Program-made: the position numbers and the translations under genes
Shown here: one piece after another, positions 1-5,319 of the stretch
How positions within the stretch are numbered: the stretch's first letter is position 1
Layout: every line of letters begins with the position of its first letter
The notes under the pieces: generated by a model
What the model saw: only the letters and a program-made list of their open reading frames with translations
Told to the model about the DNA's origin: nothing
Database searches by the model: none
Assembly: GCA_910587905.1 (NCBI GenBank)
Contig: CAJUOF010000175.1
Coordinates: 1 to 8,479 of the forward strand
Length of the DNA: 8,479 nt
Source: an uncultured Lachnospiraceae bacterium
Lineage (GTDB): Bacteria > Bacillota_A > Clostridia > Lachnospirales > Lachnospiraceae
Direction: 5' to 3'

Positions 1-165
1 GGCCCGACTCCTCTCGTTGGCATCCTCCATACCGGGGAGCACCAGAAGATCCATAAACCGCTTGATAAAGGTGGATTTTCCTGTGCGGACAGGTCCCACC
101 ACACCTATGTAGATCTCCCCTCCCGTCCGTGCCTCGATATCCTTGTATACGTGAAAACTGTCCAT
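1..165 (-). CDS. spoIVA: Stage IV sporulation protein A, N-terminal 55 residues (runs off the window)
   Basis: SpoIVA is the ATPase that polymerises around the forespore and anchors the spore coat basement layer in the mother cell. Only the first 55 codons are present; the rest lies beyond position 1. Seen in the translation: a start MDSFHVYKDIEARTGGEIY, then IGVVGPVRTGKSTFIKRFMDLLVLP with a Walker A P-loop at residues 24-31 (GPVRTGKS, Lys30 and Ser31). This closely follows the known SpoIVA N-terminus (KDIAERTGGDIYLGVVGAVRTGKSTFIK). The ATG at 165 is supported by AGGAGG at 174-179, 8 nt upstream. The ribosome binding site lies inside a hairpin arm, and a sigma-E-like promoter sits at 194-223. 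The gene lies 88 nt downstream of the lipoprotein gene on the same strand. The family call is firm despite the short length. Confidence 0.93.
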   Translation of the reverse strand, partial: MDSFHVYKDIEARTGGEIYIGVVGPVRTGKSTFIKRFMDLLVLPGMEDANERSRA

Positions 166-209
166 AAAAAATCCCTCCTGTATATGCTGATTAAGTATAT
201 GCAGGAGGG
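166..209 (-). terminator. Hairpin with T-run between lipoprotein gene and spoIVA; also covers the spoIVA RBS
   Basis: On the minus strand the 13-nt arms are 209-197 (CCCTCCTGCATAT) and 185-173 (ATATACAGGAGGG). They pair throughout with one G-U-type mismatch around an 11-nt loop (196-186). The second arm is followed by A and then six T (171-166), right up to the spoIVA ATG. It has the form of an intrinsic terminator for transcripts arriving from the lipoprotein gene, whose stop codon is 43 nt before the stem. The same second arm carries the AGGAGG of spoIVA, so any read-through mRNA would have its ribosome binding site paired. The structure is seen in the sequence; its function is inferred. 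Confidence 0.6.
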
Positions 210-223
210 TGGCTTTATTATGT
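194..223 (-). promoter_or_regulatory. Candidate sigma-E-type promoter for spoIVA
   Basis: The minus strand reads ACATAAT at 223-217, a 15-nt spacer, then CATATACT at 201-194. The -10 matches the known sigma-E consensus CATACAHT at 7 of 8 positions and the -35 matches KMATATT at 5 of 7. spoIVA is a classical mother-cell sigma-E gene in Bacillus, so this promoter class is expected here. Transcription would begin around position 187, in the hairpin loop. No mapped start is available, so this is a motif call only. Confidence 0.45.
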
Positions 224-252
224 GGGAATCATGGGAGAAAATCTGTCCATTT

Positions 253-1377
253 TTACTCGATCTCTACCCGGTTGGCACGCTCGGTGCGGACAATGCAGAC
301 CCAGGTGCGTCCCTGATTCAATTTGATTTCATTGCCCTCGGAATCGTAATAATGGGTCACGCCCCACTCGCCGTCTTTTTTCCAGGTTACAGGGATCACC
401 TGGCCGTCGGTAATGTACTGGCCGACGCCCTCTCCCTGCATGAAGATGTTCAGGTAGTCCGTATCAAAATAATGCTCGTAATTGCAGACCTGGAGAATGA
501 TATTTTTATAGGTTAACTGGACGTCGTCATTGCCCACGTCCACATGGGGCTCTTCAAACTGATACCGATAATAGAGCCCATCTTCCGGATTGTACTCAAA
601 CCAGGGCTTGTTGGATACATAGCCCACCGTGATTTTGTTGGCCGGTGCCGCTCCAGGCATATTGGGTTTCTCGCCGTCGGCCACGAACTGATAATGACCC
701 ATATAGCTTTCCGGATATGCGTTGGAATAACCCATCCGTTCAATGGCGTACTTGATCTCTTCACTGTTAGTAAAATGATGGTGGGGAGCATCTCTGTCAT
801 CCATGCTGTGGTACGCCCATTCGCTGGCCCCGGTCACACCGTTGACGCAATCACACTGGCCGCCCTCCAGGTAGGGTCTTGCATACTCGCACTGTCCGTA
901 ATGGAAAAAGATAGATTCGAATTCCTTCTGGATGAATGCATGGTAGGTTCTGGCACTTCGAACCGAACCGATTTCCTCGATGTCATCATACTGCTCAAAA
1001 AATGCTACAAAGCGGACCGCACTGGCTTCTCCCGGTGTCTCATAAACCACATCCGCATGGCTCAAGCCATAGGTGGGCTGTGCTGCCAGCACATTGCTGA
1101 TGATCACGGAGACAGGACGTCTCCTGCCAATCTCCTCCGGCACCCACTGCCCCGTCAGATAGCTCCGCACCATCCCCTCCGGTGCCGCCTCCGTCTCCGG
1201 CTCTGTCTCCGCCTCTGTGGTAGCAGGTGCTAAAGTCACCGGTTCCGGCGCTTTTGTCGTTTCCGGCGCCGGTGCCTCTGTGGTCTCTTCGGCCTTTCTT
1301 CCGCAGCCGACCGCCATAATCAAAATCAATAGCAGGGCAATGCCTGATTTTAGCCGCCTTGTCCATGTCTTTTTCAT
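253..1377 (-). CDS. DUF3048 (YerB-family) secreted lipoprotein
   Basis: A 374-aa lipoprotein of unknown biochemical role. Residues 1-25 are a lipoprotein signal: positive start (MKKTWTRRLK), hydrophobic run LLLILIMAVG, and lipobox Cys25. Residues 27-68 form a low-complexity Glu/Thr/Ala/Pro linker that likely spans the cell wall. The DUF3048 N-terminal domain (about 75-215) shows the family signature: RRPVSVIISN, then GLSHADVVYETPGEASAVRFVAFF, then EEIGSVRSAR at about 135-143. The C-terminal domain (about 245-374) carries VGYVSNKPWFEYN, YKNIILQV and GRTWVCIV. The reading frame is open upstream to 1467, but the ATG at 1377 is chosen because GGGAGG precedes it and it gives a proper signal peptide. 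It lies 73 nt downstream of the 168-aa gene on the same strand, and a possible promoter falls in that gap. The family is common in Firmicutes; YerB of Bacillus subtilis is the reference member. Confidence 0.9.
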   Translation of the reverse strand: MKKTWTRRLKSGIALLLILIMAVGCGRKAEETTEAPAPETTKAPEPVTLAPATTEAETEPETEAAPEGMVRSYLTGQWVPEEIGRRRPVSVIISNVLAAQPTYGLSHADVVYETPGEASAVRFVAFFEQYDDIEEIGSVRSARTYHAFIQKEFESIFFHYGQCEYARPYLEGGQCDCVNGVTGASEWAYHSMDDRDAPHHHFTNSEEIKYAIERMGYSNAYPESYMGHYQFVADGEKPNMPGAAPANKITVGYVSNKPWFEYNPEDGLYYRYQFEEPHVDVGNDDVQLTYKNIILQVCNYEHYFDTDYLNIFMQGEGVGQYITDGQVIPVTWKKDGEWGVTHYYDSEGNEIKLNQGRTWVCIVRTERANRVEIE

Positions 1378-1410
1378 ATAATTGCTGCCTCCCTCTTTTT
1401 CTTCCTGTCT

Positions 1411-1439
1411 ATTGTACCATGGATGGATGGGTTCTGCAA
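1411..1439 (-). promoter_or_regulatory. Possible extended -10 promoter for the DUF3048 lipoprotein gene
   Basis: The minus strand reads TTGCAG (1439-1434), a 17-nt spacer, and TACAAT (1416-1411), preceded by TGG so that the -10 is of the extended TGnTACAAT type. The -35 is poor (3 of 6 matches). It lies in the gap between the 168-aa gene and the lipoprotein gene, about 34 nt before the ATG. It would let the lipoprotein be transcribed apart from its upstream neighbour. Confidence 0.35.
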
Positions 1440-1450
1440 TGGAATTCGGC

Positions 1451-1957
1451 TTACCCCTCCAAATCATACTCTACTTCACCGGTCGCATAATCAATTTCCA
1501 TGATCACACTGTGACAGCCCAAAAGCTCCTTCCCCTCGTCGTCAGTCATCATACCGGAGAGGGAAATCACCAGATTCCCCTCTCCGGTCTCCTGCACCCG
1601 AACAAGGAAGAGACCGCTGTTTTTTTCAACCAGTTCCATGGTAACGGCGTTCCCTTTTGAATCCGTTTCTTCCCATTCCTCACAGAAGGACAGAATCCCT
1701 TCGTAAAATTTCTTTAAATATATTTCCTGTTTGTCATAAACTTCGGCAAAACACCAAAGTGCGGAGGCGATCTTTTCCCCCACTACATCCAGTTCAATTT
1801 CTACATCCTCGTGTCTCCCAAAGGGCAGGGAGGGACGAATAAGCATAAAAGCACCCCATTCGTCCTTTTCAAACATGCACCTGCCGAACCGGTCGTGATG
1901 AATCTCCACCGTTTCTGCCGCTTTCTTTTTTTTCTGAAAGATTCCCCTTATTTTCAT
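1451..1957 (-). CDS. Uncharacterised 168-aa cytoplasmic protein
   Basis: I do not recognise this protein with confidence. It starts at an ATG (1957) preceded by AGGAGA at good spacing and ends with TAA at 1451. The N-terminus is a basic patch (MKIRGIFQKKKKAA), with no signal peptide or membrane segment. The rest is acidic and beta-strand-like: GRCMFEKDEWGAFMLIRP, EDVEIELDVVGEKIASAL, a probable helix around residues 75-100 (FAEVYDKQEIYLKKFYEGILSFCEEW), then repeated Val/Glu strands ending VIMEIDYATGEVEYDLEG. This arrangement faintly resembles small domains of the DUF2004/DUF2262 kind, but that is only an impression of the pattern. Strand, spacing and base composition match the lipoprotein gene downstream, so the two may be co-transcribed. 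Confidence 0.8.
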   Translation of the reverse strand: MKIRGIFQKKKKAAETVEIHHDRFGRCMFEKDEWGAFMLIRPSLPFGRHEDVEIELDVVGEKIASALWCFAEVYDKQEIYLKKFYEGILSFCEEWEETDSKGNAVTMELVEKNSGLFLVRVQETGEGNLVISLSGMMTDDEGKELLGCHSVIMEIDYATGEVEYDLEG

Positions 1958-2088
1958 GGCTCTTCTCCTAGATTTTCTGAATAATGATACCAGGGTTGCA
2001 TATCTTTTTAGAACCCATCACGCTACCGGGATTTCCATTCCCTCCTGGACATCGAAAAGGGAAAGCTGGCTTTCTCCTGTGAAATCTG
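1958..2088. other. Non-coding stretch next to an IS scar
   Basis: Apart from the ribosome binding site of the gene ending at 1957, I see no gene, RNA or strong hairpin in this part. There is only a small inverted repeat (GAAAGC-TG-GCTTTC). It probably carries the leader of the 168-aa gene, and perhaps insertion-element DNA too degraded to recognise. Confidence 0.4.
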
Positions 2089-2290
2089 CTAGTTAGATTG
2101 TACCACCAAATACAGGAAAAATCCAGCAAAACCAATGGCTTTCGGCATTCCGCAGCACGTATTATACAGCCTTTTCAACGCCTTAGGCAGTTCGATCTCC
2201 AGGCCTGACATGGGCCGGTCGAACTGCTTCCAGGTGATCGCCTTCCCCTCGTCCTGGCTGCGCGGCCACCGGAAACGCCCCTTTATAGTA
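2089..2290 (-). pseudogene. IS66-family TnpB (Orf2) C-terminal fragment
   Basis: On the minus strand the translation of about 2283-2173 reads KGRFRWPRSQDEGKAI, TWKQFDRPMSGLEIE, then LPKALK. This matches the C-terminal pattern of IS66 TnpB (GRFxWPRxxEEAxxI, QFxxLMxGLxI, PKAxK). The N-terminal two thirds of TnpB, the preceding TnpA and the large TnpC transposase that should follow at lower coordinates are all absent. Homology stops at about 2290, where an unrelated coding-like stretch on the other strand begins. Downstream of LPKALK the frame runs to a stop at 2089 with no family resemblance. It is a deletion remnant of an IS66 element and not a working gene. Confidence 0.65.
2097..2125 (-). 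promoter_or_regulatory. Possible extended -10 promoter at the edge of the IS66 scar
   Basis: The minus strand reads TGGATT (2125-2120), 17 nt, then TACAAT (2102-2097), with TGG directly before the -10. The -35 is weak. The 9-mer TGGTACAAT is identical to the one at 1419-1411. It points toward the 168-aa gene, with a leader of roughly 130 nt. If active, the scar would supply the promoter of that gene. Confidence 0.3.
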
Positions 2291-2296
2291 CTTGGC

Positions 2297-2434
2297 CTTT
2301 CCAAACCGATTCCGAAACCGGAGCCTAAAAAGCGTAAGCGTAAGCCTAAGCTAAAGGAGCCGATTGATACAAAACCGAAACGACCTCGCGGTCGCCCAAG
2401 AAAAGATGCCAATCAATCTGCCGGAAATCTATAG
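2297..2434 (+). pseudogene. Basic AT-hook-like C-terminal protein tail, 5' end missing
   Basis: A plus-strand frame ends at the TAG at 2432-2434 with a 45-residue tail. It is very rich in Lys, Arg and Pro: KPEPKKRKRKPKLKEP, then KPKRPRGRPRKDAN, then QSAGNL. PRGRPRK matches the AT-hook DNA-binding motif (core GRP flanked by basic residues). The coding part contains a short AGCGTA/AGCCTA-type repeat (about 2331-2352). Upstream of about 2297 the frame runs antisense through the IS66 fragment, so the protein's body is gone and no credible start remains. Such tails occur on some transposases, and the setting suggests one, but the family cannot be named. The real coding strand of this piece is inferred from composition and the hairpin that follows. 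Confidence 0.35.
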
Positions 2435-2446
2435 TCCGGCAGATTG
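2414..2446 (+). terminator. Perfect 12-bp hairpin at the end of the AT-hook tail
   Basis: Arms CAATCTGCCGGA (2414-2425) and TCCGGCAGATTG (2435-2446) pair perfectly around a 9-nt loop (2426-2434) that contains the TAG stop codon of the plus-strand tail. The sequence after it (GGAAAGTTTTAA) has only a short T-run. It may be a terminator or an element-end structure. Confidence 0.5.
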
Positions 2447-2485
2447 GGAAAGTTTTAATGTAATTACTTTTTTAATTCTTATCTT

Positions 2486-2986
2486 TCATAGCAATTTATC
2501 AAATGCTAATTTTTCACTTCCTTGAAAAATAATCTTACCACAATTAACAAAACCATTCTTTTTTAGAATATGTTGCATCCTCTTATTGAGAAAATCTGTA
2601 TCCACTCTAATATAGCAAATACCATTCCGGATACATAATTTCTCTATTAGTCCAAATGCAATATCTGCCAATCCAATGTCTCTAAACTCTTTTTTAAATG
2701 CCATACGATGAATAACAGCATATGATTTTTTTGCCCTCCATGTCCCTTGAATCTTCATATATGCAGGCTCTCCATCAAAATCAATACATATATATCCTGC
2801 AATTTTATTATCTATTTTTATTACATACTCTTTTGCATTTTTAATATCACTTCGTATGGTATCTATATTGGGATAATCATCTGTCCATTGCGTAAATCCC
2901 TGTTCATTTTGGAATTTTTTACATTCTCTAATTATATCCATATATAGTTCAATCTCGTTCATTTGTGCCAATTCAAGGACATTCAT
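2486..2986 (-). CDS. GNAT-family N-acetyltransferase
   Basis: A 166-aa protein of the GNAT acetyltransferase fold, which moves an acetyl group from acetyl-CoA to an amine; the substrate is unknown. The central strand and acetyl-CoA motif A run over residues 91-118 (VIHRMAFKKEFRDIGLADIAF), with the pyrophosphate loop at 102-107 (RDIGLA), a slightly divergent form of Q/RxxGxG/A. Motif B is at about 134-146 (NKRMQHILKKNGF), with the usual Asn before the final helix and GF at its end. IAGYICID at 62-69 is the typical early strand pair. The ATG at 2986 is supported by GAGGAGA upstream. The gene is strikingly AT-rich, unlike the genes on either side of the islet, and is divergent from a LysR regulator 148 nt away, which probably controls it. 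GNAT membership is clear; the substrate is not. Confidence 0.9.
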   Translation of the reverse strand: MNVLELAQMNEIELYMDIIRECKKFQNEQGFTQWTDDYPNIDTIRSDIKNAKEYVIKIDNKIAGYICIDFDGEPAYMKIQGTWRAKKSYAVIHRMAFKKEFRDIGLADIAFGLIEKLCIRNGICYIRVDTDFLNKRMQHILKKNGFVNCGKIIFQGSEKLAFDKLL

Positions 2987-3028
2987 TTTTTTCTCCTCAC
3001 TTTTATTTTTTTCTAAAGTATATTATTC

Positions 3029-3057
3029 TTGTTATATATCTTCTTTTCTGTTATAAT
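3029..3057 (+). promoter_or_regulatory. Promoter for the LysR-type regulator
   Basis: TTGTTA (3029-3034), a 17-nt spacer and a perfect TATAAT (3052-3057). The start would be near 3064, giving a leader of about 70 nt before the ATG at 3135. A second TATAAT at 3067-3072 has no good -35. Five of the six -10 bases are shared with the opposing promoter. Confidence 0.6.
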
Positions 3058-3081
3058 ACCATTGGTTATAATTTAAATCAA
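3053..3081 (-). promoter_or_regulatory. Promoter for the GNAT acetyltransferase gene
   Basis: The minus strand reads TTGATT (3081-3076), a 17-nt spacer and TATTAT (3058-3053), with TGG just before it (extended -10). The start would be near 3046, about 60 nt before the ATG at 2986. It overlaps the regulator's promoter almost exactly, in mirror orientation. Confidence 0.6.
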
Positions 3082-3087
3082 ATTGAT
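3077..3087. promoter_or_regulatory. Candidate operator palindrome between GNAT and LysR genes
   Basis: ATCAA-A-TTGAT is a perfect 11-nt palindrome overlapping the -35 of the GNAT promoter. A second palindrome, ACCA-T-TGGT, occupies 3058-3066 beside the shared -10. LysR regulators usually bind short AT-rich palindromes (T-N11-A type) between divergent genes and repress themselves. Assigning either site to this LysR protein is inference. Confidence 0.35.
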
Positions 3088-3134
3088 GTTTTTAAACAAA
3101 TACTTCAATTTTATTTAACTAAAAAAGGTCGTAT

Positions 3135-4019
3135 ATGGAACTAAAATACTTACAAACTTTTCAAACCATTATCGAAGAAGGCAGCTTTTCAAAAGCTGCA
3201 GAAAAATTAAATTATACACAATCTACCATCACATTTCAGATAGGACAATTGGAACAGGAGCTTTCCACAAAGCTATTTGAAAAAATTGGCAGACGAATGT
3301 TACCAACAAAAGCTGGTGAACAATTATATCCTTATGTAAAAGATGCATTGCTGTCCGTTGATAGGATACGTTGCTTTAAAAGTGATTTAGCTGAATATAA
3401 GGGAAATTTAAGATTAGGTATCGGAGAAACATTGCTATGTTATCGTATGCCTTCTATTCTAAAAATTTTTCATCAGAAAGCACCTAATACAAGGTTGTTT
3501 TTACAGTCTATGAATTGTTATAATATACGTGATGAACTTCTTAAAGGCTCTTTAGACTTGGGAATATTTTATGAAGATATCGGCGGAATAGATAATACTA
3601 TCGCCACAAGTCCATTTGGGAAATATTCTTTATCATTGGTATCTTCTCCAGAAATAAAGCAACTATTTCCTGATTTTATCACACCACGCCAAAAGATTCC
3701 TGTACCATTTATTATAAATGAGCAAACCTGTATCTTCCGACAGATGTTTGAGAACTATTTGAATGAAAAATCAATAATGCTTGATTATACTATTGAACTA
3801 TGGAGTATTCACACCATTAAAAGCCTAGTCAAAAATAATGTCGGGGTTTCTTTTTTGCCAACCTTTACTGTTCAAGATGAGTTGAATAACGGCGAACTTG
3901 CTGAAATTGAAACAGACATTTCAGACATTCAAATCTCCGCCGTATGCGGATATAATAAAAATAAATGGATTAGTCCTGCAATGGATTGCTTTATTAAACT
4001 AATAAAAAAAAGTAACTGA
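3135..4019 (+). CDS. LysR-type transcriptional regulator
   Basis: A 294-aa cytoplasmic DNA-binding regulator. The N-terminal winged helix-turn-helix (residues 1-60) reads MELKYLQTFQTIIEEGSFSK, AAEKLNYTQSTITFQIGQLE, then QELSTKLFEKIGRRMLPTKAG, the standard LysR signature in full. A linker helix follows (about 60-88), then the two-lobed effector-binding domain (about 90-290) that senses a small molecule. The length is normal for the family. The ATG at 3135 has only a modest AAAGG upstream, so translation may be weak, as is common for regulators. It is divergent from the GNAT gene, and by family habit it probably controls both that gene and itself. It shares the AT-rich composition of the GNAT gene and differs from the PfoR-like gene downstream. 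Its 3' end abuts GC-richer DNA within a few dozen bases, which marks the right edge of the islet. Confidence 0.95.
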   Translation: MELKYLQTFQTIIEEGSFSKAAEKLNYTQSTITFQIGQLEQELSTKLFEKIGRRMLPTKAGEQLYPYVKDALLSVDRIRCFKSDLAEYKGNLRLGIGETLLCYRMPSILKIFHQKAPNTRLFLQSMNCYNIRDELLKGSLDLGIFYEDIGGIDNTIATSPFGKYSLSLVSSPEIKQLFPDFITPRQKIPVPFIINEQTCIFRQMFENYLNEKSIMLDYTIELWSIHTIKSLVKNNVGVSFLPTFTVQDELNNGELAEIETDISDIQISAVCGYNKNKWISPAMDCFIKLIKKSN

Positions 4020-4097
4020 ACGGTTATTAATATTTCCCCTATGAGCCGTTCAAAGCGTTCCTGCGCCTCCCTTCCTTTTGTGCTATAGTTGGGAGCA

Positions 4098-4117
4098 GCA
4101 ACTGACAAGACAGTTGC
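4098..4117. promoter_or_regulatory. 20-bp palindromic operator candidate before the PfoR-like gene
   Basis: GCAACTG (4098-4104), ACAAGA (4105-4110) and CAGTTGC (4111-4117) form a perfect 7-bp inverted repeat with a 6-nt centre. It ends 4 nt before the predicted -35, the right place for a regulator to act. No T-run follows, so it is unlikely to be a terminator. The binding protein is unknown. Confidence 0.4.
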
Positions 4118-4121
4118 CATA

Positions 4122-4150
4122 TTGTTATTTTACATATAGAGATATATAGA
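4122..4150 (+). promoter_or_regulatory. Promoter for the PfoR-like membrane protein gene
   Basis: TTGTTA (4122-4127), a 17-nt spacer and TATAGA (4145-4150), giving a start near 4157 and a leader of about 30 nt. An overlapping TTGCCA (4114-4119) offers an alternative -35 but with a poorer spacer. Confidence 0.45.
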
Positions 4151-4185
4151 GGATCCCTGTATGGACAGAAAGGCGGTAATTGATT

Positions 4186-5241
4186 ATGAAGAAATGGCTG
4201 AATCGGCTGTTTATCGACGGACTCAGCGGCATGGCTACAGGTCTCTTTTCCACTTTGATCGTGGGAACCATCATCCAGCAGATCGGGACGCTCGTCGGCG
4301 GAACGGCCGGCGACTACCTGTATTTGTTTGGAAAGGTCGCGGCAGCCTTAACCGGAGCTGGAATCGGCTGCGGCGTTGCCTGTAAATTCAAGGAAAGCCC
4401 TCTGGTCGTTCTTTCCGCCGCCACCACCGGCATGGTGGGTGCCTTTGCGGGAAAGATTATGGCCGGACAGGTGTTAGTGGACGGGGCGATCGTCCTTGCC
4501 GGCCCCGGCGAGCCTCTGGGGGCTTTTATCGCCGCCTATGTGGGCATTGAGCTGGGCCATCTGATCGCCGGAAAGACCAAGCTGGATATCGTGCTCACGC
4601 CCATTTTCTGCATCGTTTCCGGCTCAGTGGTCGGCATGATCTTAAGTCCGCCCATCTCCGCCTTCATGACCTCCCTAGGCAGCCTGATCAACTGGGGGAC
4701 AGAGCAGCAGCCCTTCCTCATGGGAATCATTGTCTCTGTTCTCATGGGTATGATCCTGACTCTGCCCATCAGTTCGGCCGCCCTGGGTGTCTCCTTAAGT
4801 CTATCCGGCCTCTCCGCGGGAGCTGCCACGGTAGGCTGCTGCGCCAATATGATCGGCTTCGCGGTAGCCAGCTATAAAGAGAACAAAATGGGCGGTCTTT
4901 TGGCTCAGGGTATCGGCACCAGCATGCTCCAGGTGCCCAACATTGTCAAAAAGCCCGTGATCTGGCTCCCGGCCATCATCACCAGCGCCGTGCTGGGGCC
5001 GGTTTCCACTCTGGTCTTCCACATGACCAACAACCCGGTCGGCTCCGGCATGGGCACCGCCGGACTGGTGGCGCAGATCATGACCTTCCAGACCATGGCC
5101 GCCGCCGAGGGCGCCGGACCGGTACTCTTTAAGATCGCGCTGCTCCATTTCCTCCTGCCGGGAGCCATGGCCTTCGCCATCGCCTGGTTCATGCGGAAAA
5201 AAGGCTGGATTAAGGACGGCGACATGAAGCTGGATGTGTAG
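4186..5241 (+). CDS. PfoR/PTS_EIIC_2-family integral membrane protein
   Basis: A 351-aa protein with about nine or ten membrane segments, rich in Gly, Ala and Leu, beginning MKKWLNRLFIDGLSGMATGL. The pattern matches the PTS_EIIC_2/PfoR family (COG3641): an N-terminal GLSGMATGLFSTLIVGTIIQQIG, a central LTPIFCIVSGSVVGMILSPP, and near the C-terminus NPVGSGMGTAGLVAQI (about 283-298), a hallmark of the group. Members resemble PTS sugar permease (EIIC) domains. The name comes from PfoR, described as a regulator of perfringolysin in Clostridium perfringens. There are no EIIA or EIIB domains here and none encoded nearby, so phosphotransfer-coupled transport is not shown. The ATG at 4186 has AGGCGG 9 nt upstream; a TTG at 4180 is too close to that site. 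The gene is monocistronic, preceded by a palindrome and promoter, and convergent with the aldolase operon. A link to that operon is only positional. Confidence 0.85.
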   Translation: MKKWLNRLFIDGLSGMATGLFSTLIVGTIIQQIGTLVGGTAGDYLYLFGKVAAALTGAGIGCGVACKFKESPLVVLSAATTGMVGAFAGKIMAGQVLVDGAIVLAGPGEPLGAFIAAYVGIELGHLIAGKTKLDIVLTPIFCIVSGSVVGMILSPPISAFMTSLGSLINWGTEQQPFLMGIIVSVLMGMILTLPISSAALGVSLSLSGLSAGAATVGCCANMIGFAVASYKENKMGGLLAQGIGTSMLQVPNIVKKPVIWLPAIITSAVLGPVSTLVFHMTNNPVGSGMGTAGLVAQIMTFQTMAAAEGAGPVLFKIALLHFLLPGAMAFAIAWFMRKKGWIKDGDMKLDV

Positions 5242-5270
5242 GCGGCATGAAGGTGGCTGTACAAACGAAA

Positions 5271-5318
5271 CGAGATAAAACGCCGGGAAGCTGTTTTCCC
5301 AGCGTTTTACGTATCTCG
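5271..5318. terminator. Bidirectional terminator between convergent genes
   Basis: CGAGATA (5271-5277) pairs with TATCTCG (5312-5318). Inside, AAAACGC (5277-5283) pairs with GCGTTTT (5302-5308) and GGGAA (5285-5289) with TTCCC (5296-5300), with one C/A mismatch and a small bulge. The GC core is flanked by A4 on one side and T4 on the other, so it can terminate in both directions. It lies between the stop at 5241 (plus) and the stop at 5320 (minus). Confidence 0.75.
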
Positions 5319-5319
5319 A

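Noticed and set aside
544..1233. 229-codon open frame on the plus strand
   Set aside because: It is antisense to the DUF3048 lipoprotein gene, has no ribosome binding site and encodes a low-complexity tail that mirrors the lipoprotein linker.
2291..2412. Minus-strand N-terminal extension of the IS66 TnpB frame
   Set aside because: This part is Gly/Phe/Arg-rich noise antisense to the basic tail and has no TnpB resemblance.
2135..2434. Single 99-aa plus-strand gene across the scar
   Set aside because: Its first half is antisense to the IS66 TnpB fragment; only the tail after about 2297 looks coding.
4017..4052. Inverted repeat TGAACGG / CCGTTCA after the LysR gene
   Set aside because: A 7-bp stem with a 22-nt loop and no T-run is weak evidence for a terminator.
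4061..4089. TATAGT at 4084-4089 as a promoter for the PfoR-like gene
   Set aside because: No acceptable -35 at 15-19 nt; the pair at 4122-4150 fits better.
4161..4385. Alternative ATG and 74-codon frame at the start of the PfoR-like gene
   Set aside because: It is a different frame from the membrane protein, stops early, and its product is an Arg-rich frame shadow; the SD at 4171-4176 fits the ATG at 4186.
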